Assembly (NCBI GenBank): GCA_900541175.1
Contig: UQIT01000001.1
Coordinates: 62,001-126,000, forward strand
Direction of reading: 5' to 3'
Length of the DNA stretch: 64,000 nt
Origin: an uncultured Collinsella sp.
GTDB lineage: Bacteria; Actinomycetota; Coriobacteriia; Coriobacteriales; Coriobacteriaceae
Within the stretch, counting starts at the first letter, position 1, and every line of letters starts with the position of its first letter. Shown here piece after piece: positions 24,668 to 32,412 of the stretch. The translations under genes and the position numbers were made by a program. The notes below the pieces were generated by a model. The model worked only from the letters and a program-made list of their open reading frames with translations. It ran no database searches and had not been told where the DNA came from.

Positions 24668-26239
24668 CTAGCCGAGCTTCCTCAGATAATGGAAGTCGCT
24701 CGCGTCATCGCCGGCGAACGCCCCGTGCAGCTCGTCGATAATGTCGGCGGTAGAAGTCATCTGCTGGTACATGTCGGCGCTTGTGACCCAGACGTTGCCG
24801 TTCTTCACGGCTTTGAAATGCGACAATAGCGCGTTTTTGCCTACGAAGTCGTTCAAGGTGGCAACCGATTCGTCGATGGTGCCGTTGTAGACGATGATGT
24901 CGGCATCCTTCGCCGTCGCGTAGAAGCGCTCCATTTCGAGCGTTACTGACGAACCTGACGTCGACGCCGTCTGCGCGTCATCGAGCGCGTAGCTGCCGCC
25001 TGCAAGCTCGATCATCTGCGCCACGTAGTCGCCCGCCCGCCGCGTGACGGCGGCCCCGTTCGAGTTAATGTAGAAATACGCCACGGTTTTGTCTGACGAC
25101 GCGAGCCCCGACGTTTGCTCGACGCGGGCCTTCTGCTCGTTGAACAGGTGCGTGGCCTCGTCTTCCTTGTCGAACAGGACGCCGAAAAGCTTAATCCACT
25201 CGACGCGCCCGAGTGCTTCGGGCTCGCTCGACGACTGTTCGGTGAGCACGACGAGCCCGAGCTTCTGCAGCTTATCCTTCACATCGGGCGTGTGGTTGAT
25301 CATGGTGTTCTCGATGGCGAGCGTGCAGCCCGAGGCCGATATTCGCTCGTAATCGGGCGCGCTGTACTTGCCGCCGTAGGCGATCGCCCCACATTCGAGC
25401 GCGCTTTTGAAGCCTGCGACCGAGCAATCGTCGGCCTTCGTGCCCGACATTAAGATATTGTCGTTCGCATCGAGCGCGTCGACTAGGCACATCGTCGCCG
25501 ACGACACGAGGTACACCTTGTCGGCGGGGCGCCTTATGACCGCGATGTCGGAGCTCAACCCATCAGGTACCTTCGCATCTTGCGGCACCACGAGGAAGCG
25601 CTCCCCGTTCGAAATGCAGATAAGCCGCAGGCCGCCTTCGTACTCGTCGACAGTGAAGTGCTTGGCGTATTCAAGCTGAAGCGCCCCCGTCGGCTCCCAG
25701 CCGCAGCCCAAATCGGCGTTGTGGAAGTCGGCCGCGGCGCTTGAAGCCGTTCCCGCAGGGGAGCCGCCGCTTGCATCGTTGCCCGATTTCTCCTTCATGG
25801 TGGATGAGTCGAAGTGGAGCGTGTAGTCGATGGTGTGCGGCGTCGACATGACGACGGTCTCGGCCGACACGGCGATGTCCTCGTCGAGTGTGACGGGTAT
25901 CTCGAACGTGGAGTTGCCGCCGTCGTTTACGGGCGCGTAGTCCACGCCGTCGGCGGTCATCTTGTCGTAGTTCGAACTCGACCAGGTGATGGTCGCGGTG
26001 TAGGTGTCGCCATCCTTCACAATTGTGGTTGGTGAGGCGATGCTTGCGCGCCCTGACCCGCCGGAAAGCGAGACGCTCACAGTGTATTCCTGAGAGCCCG
26101 CCGTGGCACCGGTCGCGTTCGGGCTCGCACTGCACCCCGCGAAGGGAAGCGCGAGCAGGGCGACGAGAACGCAGGCGATTACGCGCGCCGCGATGCTGCG
26201 GCGCTTCCTGTTTTCCCCCTTGGGAAGAATCGACCGCAT
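24668..26239 (-). CDS. ABC transporter substrate-binding lipoprotein with extra N-terminal beta domain
   Basis: A 523-residue lipoprotein: signal peptide with lipobox LPFAGC (Cys36), a beta-rich N-terminal domain (about 45-150, starting EYTVSVSLSGGSGRASI) and a C-terminal BtuF/FecB-type periplasmic-binding fold (about 190-520, with YFYINSNGAAVTRRAGDYV). The N-terminal domain resembles that of the neighbouring small lipoprotein and recalls iron-transport-associated or NEAT-like heme domains; this is by-eye similarity only. The riboswitch-controlled operon and the exported CbiK suggest a porphyrinoid or corrinoid ligand. Confidence 0.85.
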   Translation of the reverse strand: MRSILPKGENRKRRSIAARVIACVLVALLALPFAGCSASPNATGATAGSQEYTVSVSLSGGSGRASIASPTTIVKDGDTYTATITWSSSNYDKMTADGVDYAPVNDGGNSTFEIPVTLDEDIAVSAETVVMSTPHTIDYTLHFDSSTMKEKSGNDASGGSPAGTASSAAADFHNADLGCGWEPTGALQLEYAKHFTVDEYEGGLRLICISNGERFLVVPQDAKVPDGLSSDIAVIRRPADKVYLVSSATMCLVDALDANDNILMSGTKADDCSVAGFKSALECGAIAYGGKYSAPDYERISASGCTLAIENTMINHTPDVKDKLQKLGLVVLTEQSSSEPEALGRVEWIKLFGVLFDKEDEATHLFNEQKARVEQTSGLASSDKTVAYFYINSNGAAVTRRAGDYVAQMIELAGGSYALDDAQTASTSGSSVTLEMERFYATAKDADIIVYNGTIDESVATLNDFVGKNALLSHFKAVKNGNVWVTSADMYQQMTSTADIIDELHGAFAGDDASDFHYLRKLG

Positions 26240-26243
26240 GGCG

Positions 26244-26777
26244 TTACTTCAGTGCGTCGGCGCGCAGATCGACGCCGGCGGATTCGAATACGAGCGTGCG
26301 GTCGTACCACCGCTCCCTTTTAATGCTCCACGCGGCGCAGGCGGTGTCCTCGTCGAGCGCATCAACGGGCACGTCGTAGGTGTACTTGCCTTCCGCGTTT
26401 TCCACATAGGGGATGAAGTCGGCCTCGCTCGCGGCGGCAGCCTCGTCGCCCGTGCCCATGAAGAGCTTGCCGTAGCCCGTGCCGGAAAGTGTCATCACGC
26501 AGTGCATGGAGCCGTTTTCCACGATGAGCTGGGCGTCCACAATCCTGAACATGTTCGAGCTGGAATCTACGGTGATTGGATAGGTGCCGTCAGCCACCTT
26601 GTCGGCGGTAATGGGGGCAGCGCTTGCGCCCTCGGGCGCATCGGCCGCCTGTTCGGTCTTTTCCTGGGAATCGGCATCGCTTGCCTTTGCGCTGTCGATT
26701 GAATTTCCGCCGCAGCCGGCGAGCGAGAACGCGAAAAGCGCCGCCGACAGGGCGAAGACGAGGGTTTTCTTCAACAT
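26244..26777 (-). CDS. Small lipoprotein with NEAT-like/iron-transport-associated domain
   Basis: A 177-residue lipoprotein with lipobox FSLAGC (Cys22), an Ala/Glu/Asp-rich linker and one beta-rich domain (about 65-175) reading DGTYPITVDSSSNMFRIVD through MTLSGTGYGKLFMG and YTYDVPVDALDEDTACAAWS. The pattern matches the N-terminal domain of the next gene's product in spacing and hydrophobic positions. The ATG at 26777 has AAAGGAAC upstream. Likely role: surface ligand capture for the ABC importer. The ligand (heme, siroheme-like or corrinoid) is inferred from context. Confidence 0.7.
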   Translation of the reverse strand: MLKKTLVFALSAALFAFSLAGCGGNSIDSAKASDADSQEKTEQAADAPEGASAAPITADKVADGTYPITVDSSSNMFRIVDAQLIVENGSMHCVMTLSGTGYGKLFMGTGDEAAAASEADFIPYVENAEGKYTYDVPVDALDEDTACAAWSIKRERWYDRTLVFESAGVDLRADALK

Positions 26778-26840
26778 GGAGGGGTTCCTTTCAATCGCTT
26801 CGACCGCCCGTGCAGTGCGGTGGGCGGGCGGGATGCGAAT

Positions 26841-26886
26841 GCAACGGGCATGCGCCGTCGGTCGGGGAAAGGCGCATGCCCGTTGC
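26841..26886. repeat. Perfect 16-bp stem between cbiK and the lipoprotein gene
   Basis: GCAACGGGCATGCGCC (26841-26856) is repeated inverted at 26871-26886 around a 14-base loop. No T-run follows on the minus strand, so it is more likely an intra-operon processing or stabilising hairpin than a full terminator. Confidence 0.7.
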
Positions 26887-26922
26887 ACGGGGACGCGACC
26901 GGTGCCCGCGTGCGCGGCGAGT

Positions 26923-27849
26923 TTACAGCTTGGCGATGGCGTCGTCCACGTGCGAGACGTAGATGTCGTCGACCGCGACGTTCTGTCCCAGACCCTGGAG
27001 CAGGCACGTCACTTCGAAGCCGGCGGCCACGAACTTCGCAGCCCAGCTGTCGGGGTCGGTCTCGTCTGCCATGTCGTTGTTCGCGTGGTCGCCCGCGACC
27101 ACCATGAACGGCGCGAGCACGGCCTTCTTGTAGCCTGCGGCGCTCGCGGCGGCGATAACATCCTCGCAGGTCGGTTCAGCCTCGACGGTGCCGACGAAGA
27201 ACTGCGTCAAGCCCTCGTTCTTGAACACTTCCTGCATCTTGGCATAGTCGGCGTTGGAATCGGCTTCGGTGCCGTGGCCCATGAGGCACAGCGCCGTCTT
27301 GCCGTCGTCGAAGGACGCCATGTTCTCCTTAATGGCTGCGGCCACCTTCTTGTAGTCATCGTCGGAGGTGAGCAGCGGGTCCCCGAGCGAGATCTTGTCG
27401 AACTTGTCGGCGTACTTGTCGAGCTCGTCTTTCACGTCGGTGTATTCCAGGCCACCCATGAGATGCGTCGGCTGCACGACGATTTCCTTCACGCCGTCTT
27501 CCACGCAGCGGTCGAGCGCCTCGGTCATGTTGTCGATCGTGATGCCGTCGCGCTTCTTCAGCTTGTCGATGATGATCTGCGCGGTGAAGGCGCGGCGGAT
27601 GTCGTAGTCCTGCCAGTACTTCTCGCGGATAGCGTCTTCGATGGCGCCGATGGTGATGTGGCGCGAGTCGTTGTAGCTCGTGCCGAAGCTCGTGACGAGG
27701 ATGACCGGCTTCACGGCCTTCTCCTTTTCGCTCGATTTTTCGGAACTTGCGGAGGTGTTGGAGCAGCCCGCGAGCGCGACTCCGGCGAGCGCGACGGCTC
27801 CGGTTGCTGCGGCGCTCATGAAGCCGCGGCGTGACATCTGGTCGGACAT
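26923..27849 (-). CDS. cbiK: Exported CbiK-type sirohydrochlorin cobaltochelatase (Tat lipoprotein)
   Basis: Inserts Co2+ into sirohydrochlorin in the anaerobic B12 route. The 308-residue product starts with a twin-arginine signal (SRRGFM) and a lipobox ALAGC (Cys29), then a CbiK domain starting KPVILVTSFGTSYNDSR. The two expected catalytic or metal histidines lie in QPTHLMGG and VVAGDHANND. Cytoplasmic CbiK lacks such a signal; an exported CbiK (CbiKP) is known from Desulfovibrio. First gene of the riboswitch-controlled minus operon. The ATG at 27849 follows GGAAAGGA. Confidence 0.9.
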   Translation of the reverse strand: MSDQMSRRGFMSAAATGAVALAGVALAGCSNTSASSEKSSEKEKAVKPVILVTSFGTSYNDSRHITIGAIEDAIREKYWQDYDIRRAFTAQIIIDKLKKRDGITIDNMTEALDRCVEDGVKEIVVQPTHLMGGLEYTDVKDELDKYADKFDKISLGDPLLTSDDDYKKVAAAIKENMASFDDGKTALCLMGHGTEADSNADYAKMQEVFKNEGLTQFFVGTVEAEPTCEDVIAAASAAGYKKAVLAPFMVVAGDHANNDMADETDPDSWAAKFVAAGFEVTCLLQGLGQNVAVDDIYVSHVDDAIAKL

Positions 27850-27967
27850 GGTTTTTCCTTTCCTCGGTTTGCCGGTCCCCCGGCGACAGTTGCTTGTCGG
27901 CACAAGCGAAAGAAAAGCGCACCCCTCGGGGTTCACAAGGAGCTAACGCCACGGCGATGCCGTGAGG

Positions 27968-28085
27968 AAAAGGCGAAGCAGTCTGGCTTGGGGCGCGAGG
28001 CGGTTCGCCCGCGCGTCCTATACAGTAATGTCCCTTGCCCAGGATTCCCACCTGGTTCCCTCCGCAAGCCAGCGCGGGCTGTGCG
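27968..28085 (-). promoter_or_regulatory. Cobalamin (AdoCbl/B12) riboswitch upstream of cbiK
   Basis: On the minus strand the conserved cobalamin-riboswitch core GGGAACC.GGTGGGAATCC is followed by GGGCAAGGGACATTACTGTA (28060 down to about 28020), and the B12 box AAGCCAGACTGCTTCGCC lies at 27989-27972. About 120 bases of leader then run to the cbiK start, with a GGCATCGCC hairpin and CCCCGAGGGG that could form the expression platform. Predicted effect: cobalamin represses the cbiK-transporter operon. Exact ends are approximate. The rest of this 458-base divergent gap holds only the leader of the + operon. Confidence 0.88.
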
Positions 28086-28307
28086 GGCGCCGCGCCGGTC
28101 ATTTCCTTTTATCCGATTGTCATATGCTCGTTGCCGAAACTTTTACTATGATAGTGGGCACTTGTGAACGTGTCAAAGCCAGGGCGGGCGGCATTGCGCC
28201 TCCTGCCTGCGTATTTGCGCCGATTGCTGCCGCAGGCGCCGTGTTTTGCCCGCTGCGCGAATGGCGGCGTAAACGGTTGCGATGAGAAACGGGAAGGGAA
28301 GGCTCGG

Positions 28308-29099
28308 ATGATTCATATCGTTGGCGCAGGCTCGGGCGCCGCCGACCTTATCACGCTGCGCGGGGCGCGCCTTCTGCGCGCGGCCGACGTGGTCGTTTGG
28401 GCGGGAAGCCTTGTGAACCCCGAGCTGCTCGCCGAGTGCAAGGAATCCTGCATCGTCTACGACAGCGCGCACATGACCTTGGAGGAAGTGCTCGACGTGA
28501 TGTGCGCGGCAGATGCGCGGGGCGAGGAAGTGGTGCGCCTGCACACGGGCGACCCGTGCCTGTACGGCGCCATCCAGGAGCAGATGGACGCGCTCGACGC
28601 GCGCGGCGTGGACTACGAGGTGGTGCCCGGCGTGTCGAGCTTTTGCGGTGCCGCGGCGGCGCTTCGCCAGGAATACACGCTGCCGGGAATCAGCCAGTCG
28701 GTCGTGATCACGCGGCTTTCTGGACGTACCCCCATGCCCGCGGGCGAGGGCATGCGCACCATGGCGGAAAGCGGCTCGACTATGGTCATCTTCCTGAGCT
28801 CGGGTATGCTCGCCGAGCTTTCCGCCGAGCTTTTGGCCGCGGGCCGCAGCTCCGACGAGCCGGCGGCGCTCGTGTACAAGGCGACCTGGCCTGAGGAGCG
28901 CGTGGTGCGCTGCACAGTGGGCACGCTCGCCGATGCGGGCGCGCGAGAGGGCATCGACCGCACGGCGCTCGTGGTGGTGGGCCGCGTGCTCGGAGCTCGC
29001 GGCGGACTTGCGCACGACGGCGCGCAAGCGGAGTCGTACGAGCGCAGCAAGCTTTACGATCCTTCGTTTGCCACGGGGTATCGGAAGGCGAGCAGCTAA
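28308..29099 (+). CDS. cbiF: Cobalt-precorrin-4 C11-methyltransferase
   Basis: SAM-dependent methylation at C11 of the corrin ring. The 263-residue product has the tetrapyrrole methylase layout: MIHIVGAGSGAADLITLRGARLL (SAM-site loop), VRLHTGDPCLYGAIQEQM (start VRLHTGDP) and VVPGVSSFCGAAAAL, with the CbiF-typical TRLSGRTPMP. The ATG at 28308 follows GGGAAGGGA. First gene of the long + strand operon; no cobalamin riboswitch is seen directly upstream on this strand. Confidence 0.93.
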   Translation: MIHIVGAGSGAADLITLRGARLLRAADVVVWAGSLVNPELLAECKESCIVYDSAHMTLEEVLDVMCAADARGEEVVRLHTGDPCLYGAIQEQMDALDARGVDYEVVPGVSSFCGAAAALRQEYTLPGISQSVVITRLSGRTPMPAGEGMRTMAESGSTMVIFLSSGMLAELSAELLAAGRSSDEPAALVYKATWPEERVVRCTVGTLADAGAREGIDRTALVVVGRVLGARGGLAHDGAQAESYERSKLYDPSFATGYRKASS

Positions 29100-29100
29100 C

Positions 29101-30285
29101 GTGGCCTTCGAGCACTACATATATACGGGGACGACCCGCCTGCGCTGCGGCTATACCACGGGGAGCTGCGCCACGCTCGCGGCGAAGGCGGCCTGCGAGA
29201 TGCTCTTGTCACGAAAGCCCGTCGGCTGCGTGTCGATCGTCACCCCCGGCGGGCTGCCCGTCGAGGCGAACGTGGTCGACGCATGCATCGGCGAGGGGTC
29301 CGCCCAGTGCGCCGTGCGAAAGGACGCAGGCGACGATGCCGATGTGACCGACGGCGTGCTCGTGTACGCGCGCGTGGAACATGCGGGGTCGGGCACGGGT
29401 GCTGCGGGCGGCAAGGGCGTGCCCGCGCGCGAATCGGAAATTTCCGTCGATGGCGGCGTGGGCGTGGGGCGCGTGACGTTGCCCGGGCTCGAGCAGCCGG
29501 TGGGGGCGGCCGCCATCAACGCGACGCCGCGCGCGATGATCACTTCGGCCGTGCGCGAGGTGTGCGCCGCGCACGGCTTTTCTGGAAATATTGCTGTGAC
29601 GATTTCGGTGCCCGAGGGTGTTGCCCTTGCCAAAAAGACCTTCAACCCGCACCTGGGGATAGAGGGCGGCATCTCCATCCTGGGCACGACGGGCATCGTC
29701 GAGCCGCGCAGCCTCGCTGCCTTGCGCGACAGCATCGAGCTCGAGATCCGGCAGCATGCGGCTATGGGGCGGCGCGGAGTCGTGCTCACGCCCGGCAACT
29801 ACGGCGAGCAGTTCATCTCGGGGCATTTTCACCTAAACGGAGCGCCGATGGTCTTCATCTCCAACTTTGTGGGCGATGCGATTGATTGCTGCGTTCGCGA
29901 GGGATTTACCAATGTCCTTCTTGTGGGACACATCGGCAAGCTGGTGAAGGTCGCGGGCGGCATCATGGACACCCATTCGCGTACCGCCGACTGCCGCGCG
30001 GAGATTCTGGCCGCCCACGCGGCCTTGGCCGGCGCGGACGCGAAGACCGTGCGCGAGATCATGTCGTCGGTCACGACCACGGCGGCGCTCGAGGCAATCG
30101 AGGCCGCCGGCGTGGGGGACGCTGCGCGCGCCTCGCTCGCTGCGGCAACCGAGGACAGGTTGCGCCGCCGCGCGGCGGGCGCATGCGATATCGCCGCGGT
30201 CGTGTTCGACGCCGAGCGCCGCGAGCTTTTCCGCACGTCGGGCGCCGATGCAGTTATCGGGGAATTGGGGGCGACGTATGAGTAA
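29101..30285 (+). CDS. cbiD: Cobalt-precorrin-5B C1-methyltransferase
   Basis: CbiD methylates C1 during ring contraction in the anaerobic pathway. The 394-residue product begins MAFEHYIYTGTTRLRCGYTTGSCA, with the family motif GYTTGSCA, and continues with PGLEQPVGAAAINATPR and ILGTTGIVEPRS. The GTG at 29101 is chosen because it follows the cbiF stop by one base with AAGGCGAG upstream; longer readings shadow cbiF. A linker of about 25 residues (AGSGTGAAGGKGVPA) interrupts the N-terminal half. Confidence 0.92.
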   Translation: MAFEHYIYTGTTRLRCGYTTGSCATLAAKAACEMLLSRKPVGCVSIVTPGGLPVEANVVDACIGEGSAQCAVRKDAGDDADVTDGVLVYARVEHAGSGTGAAGGKGVPARESEISVDGGVGVGRVTLPGLEQPVGAAAINATPRAMITSAVREVCAAHGFSGNIAVTISVPEGVALAKKTFNPHLGIEGGISILGTTGIVEPRSLAALRDSIELEIRQHAAMGRRGVVLTPGNYGEQFISGHFHLNGAPMVFISNFVGDAIDCCVREGFTNVLLVGHIGKLVKVAGGIMDTHSRTADCRAEILAAHAALAGADAKTVREIMSSVTTTAALEAIEAAGVGDAARASLAAATEDRLRRRAAGACDIAAVVFDAERRELFRTSGADAVIGELGATYE

Positions 30286-30511
30286 AGGCGTGCTGTGCGG
30301 GGTGCGCCGCGCAATCGGCTGGCCGGGGACGAAGGTGGTCATGAAGGCGCGCCGCTCGCTTGCGGACACGAAGCGCATTCTTCGCGAGGAGGGCGCCTTC
30401 GACGGTGCCGAGCTCGTAGAGGACTGTGGGCTTCCGGGCGAGCGCGTGTACCGCTCGCTCGACGATGTGCCCGATCGGGGCAGCTACTTCTCGACGATGG
30501 TGGTGCGCTAG
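30278..30511 (+). pseudogene. cbiL: CbiL (cobalt-precorrin-2 C20-methyltransferase) with its core deleted
   Basis: The 77-residue product keeps what looks like the normal CbiL start (MSKGVLCGV) and then jumps to the CbiL C-terminus: TKVVMKARRSLADTKRIL, GLPGERVYRSLDD and YFSTMVV. These match LVLMKV...GEQCWRHL...YFSTILV of CbiL. About 150 central residues, including the SAM-binding and catalytic core, are missing in frame. Start (8-base overlap with cbiD) and stop (abutting cbiG) are intact. It cannot be an active methyltransferase alone; a second cbiL elsewhere would be needed. Confidence 0.75.
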
Positions 30512-31669
30512 ATGAGGGTTTCCTGCATAGCGTTCACTGAGAGGGGGTATGCGTTGGCGGAGCGCACCGCACGCGCGCTTTCCGATTACGCGCAGACAGG
30601 TGAAGATGACCCTGGCTGGGACGTTTCCGTTTCGCGCGGGTTCGGCGAGGGGAAGGCCGACCTGCGCGCATGGACGGCGCTCGCGTGGGAAGCATCGGAC
30701 GCGCTTCTGTTCGTGGGTGCGGCGGGCATCGCCGTGCGGGCGATCGCGCCGCATGTCGCCTCGAAGGCAAACGATCCCGCGGTTGTGGCGATCGACGAGG
30801 CGGGGCGCTTTGCCGTCCCGCTTTTGTCGGGGCATTTGGGCGGTGCGAACGAGCTTGCGCAAACTGTGGCACGCGCGGCAGGGGCCATCCCCGTCATCAC
30901 CACGGCGACTGACGTCCGCGGCGTGTGGGCGGTGGATACGTGGGCGCGCCGTGCGGGGCTCGCCGTTTCGAATCCCGAGGCCATCAAGCGAGTGTCGGCG
31001 CGGCTGCTTTCGGGCGGGCGCGTGGCGCTCTATTCCGACATGCCGATTTCGGGACAGCCGCCTGAGGGGGTTGACATTGCGTCCGACCGCGCTCGGGCCG
31101 ATATCGTCGTGTCGCCGTTCGCTGGCGCGAATGCAGGTGCGTCCGTTCGTGCGGCGGAGACAACGGGCGAGGTCGTGCCCGCCGGTGAGACGGGGAAGCC
31201 GGCGGGGGGGCGGGCGCCGGCGGCCGCCGCCTGCCTTCGACAGGCGCCTGCGCCCGAGCCGCTTCGCCTTGTCGTGCCCTGCATCGTTGCGGGCATAGGA
31301 TGCCGTCGCGGTGCGTGCGCCGAAGCGATCGAGAAGGCGTTTCTTCTCGCGTGCGGGCAGGTGGGTATCTCGCCTTCGGCCGTGCGCGAGGCGGCGACGA
31401 TCGACGTGAAGGCGCACGAGGAGGGTCTGCTCGCCTTCTGCTGCGCGCGCAATATCCCGCTTGCGACGTATTCCGCAGAGGAGTTGTCGCAGGTCGAAGG
31501 CAGCGTTTCGCCATCTGATTTCGTGCGCGCGACGGTGGGGGTCGACAACGTGTGCGAGCGCGCGGCGCTCGCGGACGGGGGCAAACTTATCTTCCCGAAG
31601 CTCGCTCACGGCGGCGTGACCGTCGCGTTTTCAAAGGTAACTATCGAACTTTCGTTTAAGGAGCGGTGA
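30512..31669 (+). CDS. cbiG: Cobalt-precorrin-5A hydrolase
   Basis: Opens the ring lactone and releases acetaldehyde. The 385-residue product has an N-terminal CbiG domain (LLFVGAAGIAVRAIAPHV; PLLSGHLGGANELAQ), a central CbiG region, a Gly/Ala/Pro-rich linker (about 205-245), and a C-terminal CbiG_C domain (CIVAGIGCRRGACAEAIEKAF). It abuts the truncated cbiL and overlaps cbiH (TGATG). The low-complexity linker is longer than in typical CbiG. Confidence 0.9.
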   Translation: MRVSCIAFTERGYALAERTARALSDYAQTGEDDPGWDVSVSRGFGEGKADLRAWTALAWEASDALLFVGAAGIAVRAIAPHVASKANDPAVVAIDEAGRFAVPLLSGHLGGANELAQTVARAAGAIPVITTATDVRGVWAVDTWARRAGLAVSNPEAIKRVSARLLSGGRVALYSDMPISGQPPEGVDIASDRARADIVVSPFAGANAGASVRAAETTGEVVPAGETGKPAGGRAPAAAACLRQAPAPEPLRLVVPCIVAGIGCRRGACAEAIEKAFLLACGQVGISPSAVREAATIDVKAHEEGLLAFCCARNIPLATYSAEELSQVEGSVSPSDFVRATVGVDNVCERAALADGGKLIFPKLAHGGVTVAFSKVTIELSFKER

Positions 31670-32412
31670 TGGGAAAGCTCTTCGTGGTGGGGATCGGCCC
31701 GGGCGGCCCCGACGGCATGACGATTGCGGCCCGGCGCGCGCTCGAGGCGGCGGACATCGTTGTGGGGTACACGAAATACGTGGAGCTCGCGCTCGCCGCC
31801 GTGCCTGACGCGGCGCATCTCGCGACGCCGATGATGCACGAGGTCGAACGGTGCCGCCTGGCGCTTTCTCGCGCGCAGAGCGGAGAAGCCGTGGCGCTCG
31901 TGTGCAGCGGTGACGCGGGCGTGTACGGCATGGCGAGCCCCGTGCTGGAGCTTGCGGAGGACTACCCCGATGTAGACGTGGAAGTTATCGCCGGGGCCAC
32001 CGCGGCTCAGAGCGGGTCGGCGGTGCTCGGCGCCCCGCTTGCCCACGACTTCGCGGTCGTGTCGCTCTCCGACCTGCTCACGCCGTGGGAGGTCATCGAG
32101 CGCAGGCTCGCCGCCGTGGCGAGCGCCGACTTCTGCATCTGTTTGTACAACCCGCGCAGCAGAAAGCGCGCCGACAGGCTCTCGCGCGCGGCGAAGATTA
32201 TGCTCGAATGGAAGGCCCCCGACACGCTCTGCGGTTGGGTACGTAACATCGGGCGCGAGGGGCAGCAGTCGGGCATGTGCAGGCTCTCCGAGCTGGGGGA
32301 GCTCGATGCCGACATGTTCACCACCGTGTTCGTCGGCAACGCGGGCACGAAGCGCGTAGGCGGCCGTATGGTCACGCCGCGCGGGTATCGGGAGATTCCA
32401 TGCGAAAGGTAA
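31669..32412 (+). CDS. cbiH: Cobalt-precorrin-3 C17-methyltransferase
   Basis: SAM-dependent C17 methylation with ring contraction. The 247-residue tetrapyrrole methylase starts MGKLFVVGIGPGGPDGMT, with VALVCSGDAGVYGMASPV and EVIAGATAAQSGSAVLGAP as the SAM and substrate motifs, and the CbiH-typical LSDLLTPWEVIERRL and CLYNPRSRKR. AAGGAG precedes the ATG. Its stop lies 13 bases inside the next gene. Confidence 0.94.
   Translation: MGKLFVVGIGPGGPDGMTIAARRALEAADIVVGYTKYVELALAAVPDAAHLATPMMHEVERCRLALSRAQSGEAVALVCSGDAGVYGMASPVLELAEDYPDVDVEVIAGATAAQSGSAVLGAPLAHDFAVVSLSDLLTPWEVIERRLAAVASADFCICLYNPRSRKRADRLSRAAKIMLEWKAPDTLCGWVRNIGREGQQSGMCRLSELGELDADMFTTVFVGNAGTKRVGGRMVTPRGYREIPCER

Noticed and set aside
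28150..28307. A cobalamin riboswitch on the + strand before cbiF, suggested by AAAGCCAGGGCGGGC
   Set aside because: Only a weak partial B12-box resemblance; no GGTG..AATCC core precedes it, unlike the clear minus-strand riboswitch.
30248..30511. An upstream start for the small ORF after cbiD (as a novel 87-residue protein)
   Set aside because: The extra residues are a shadow of the cbiD end; the ATG at 30278 gives a CbiL-like start and the C-terminus matches CbiL.
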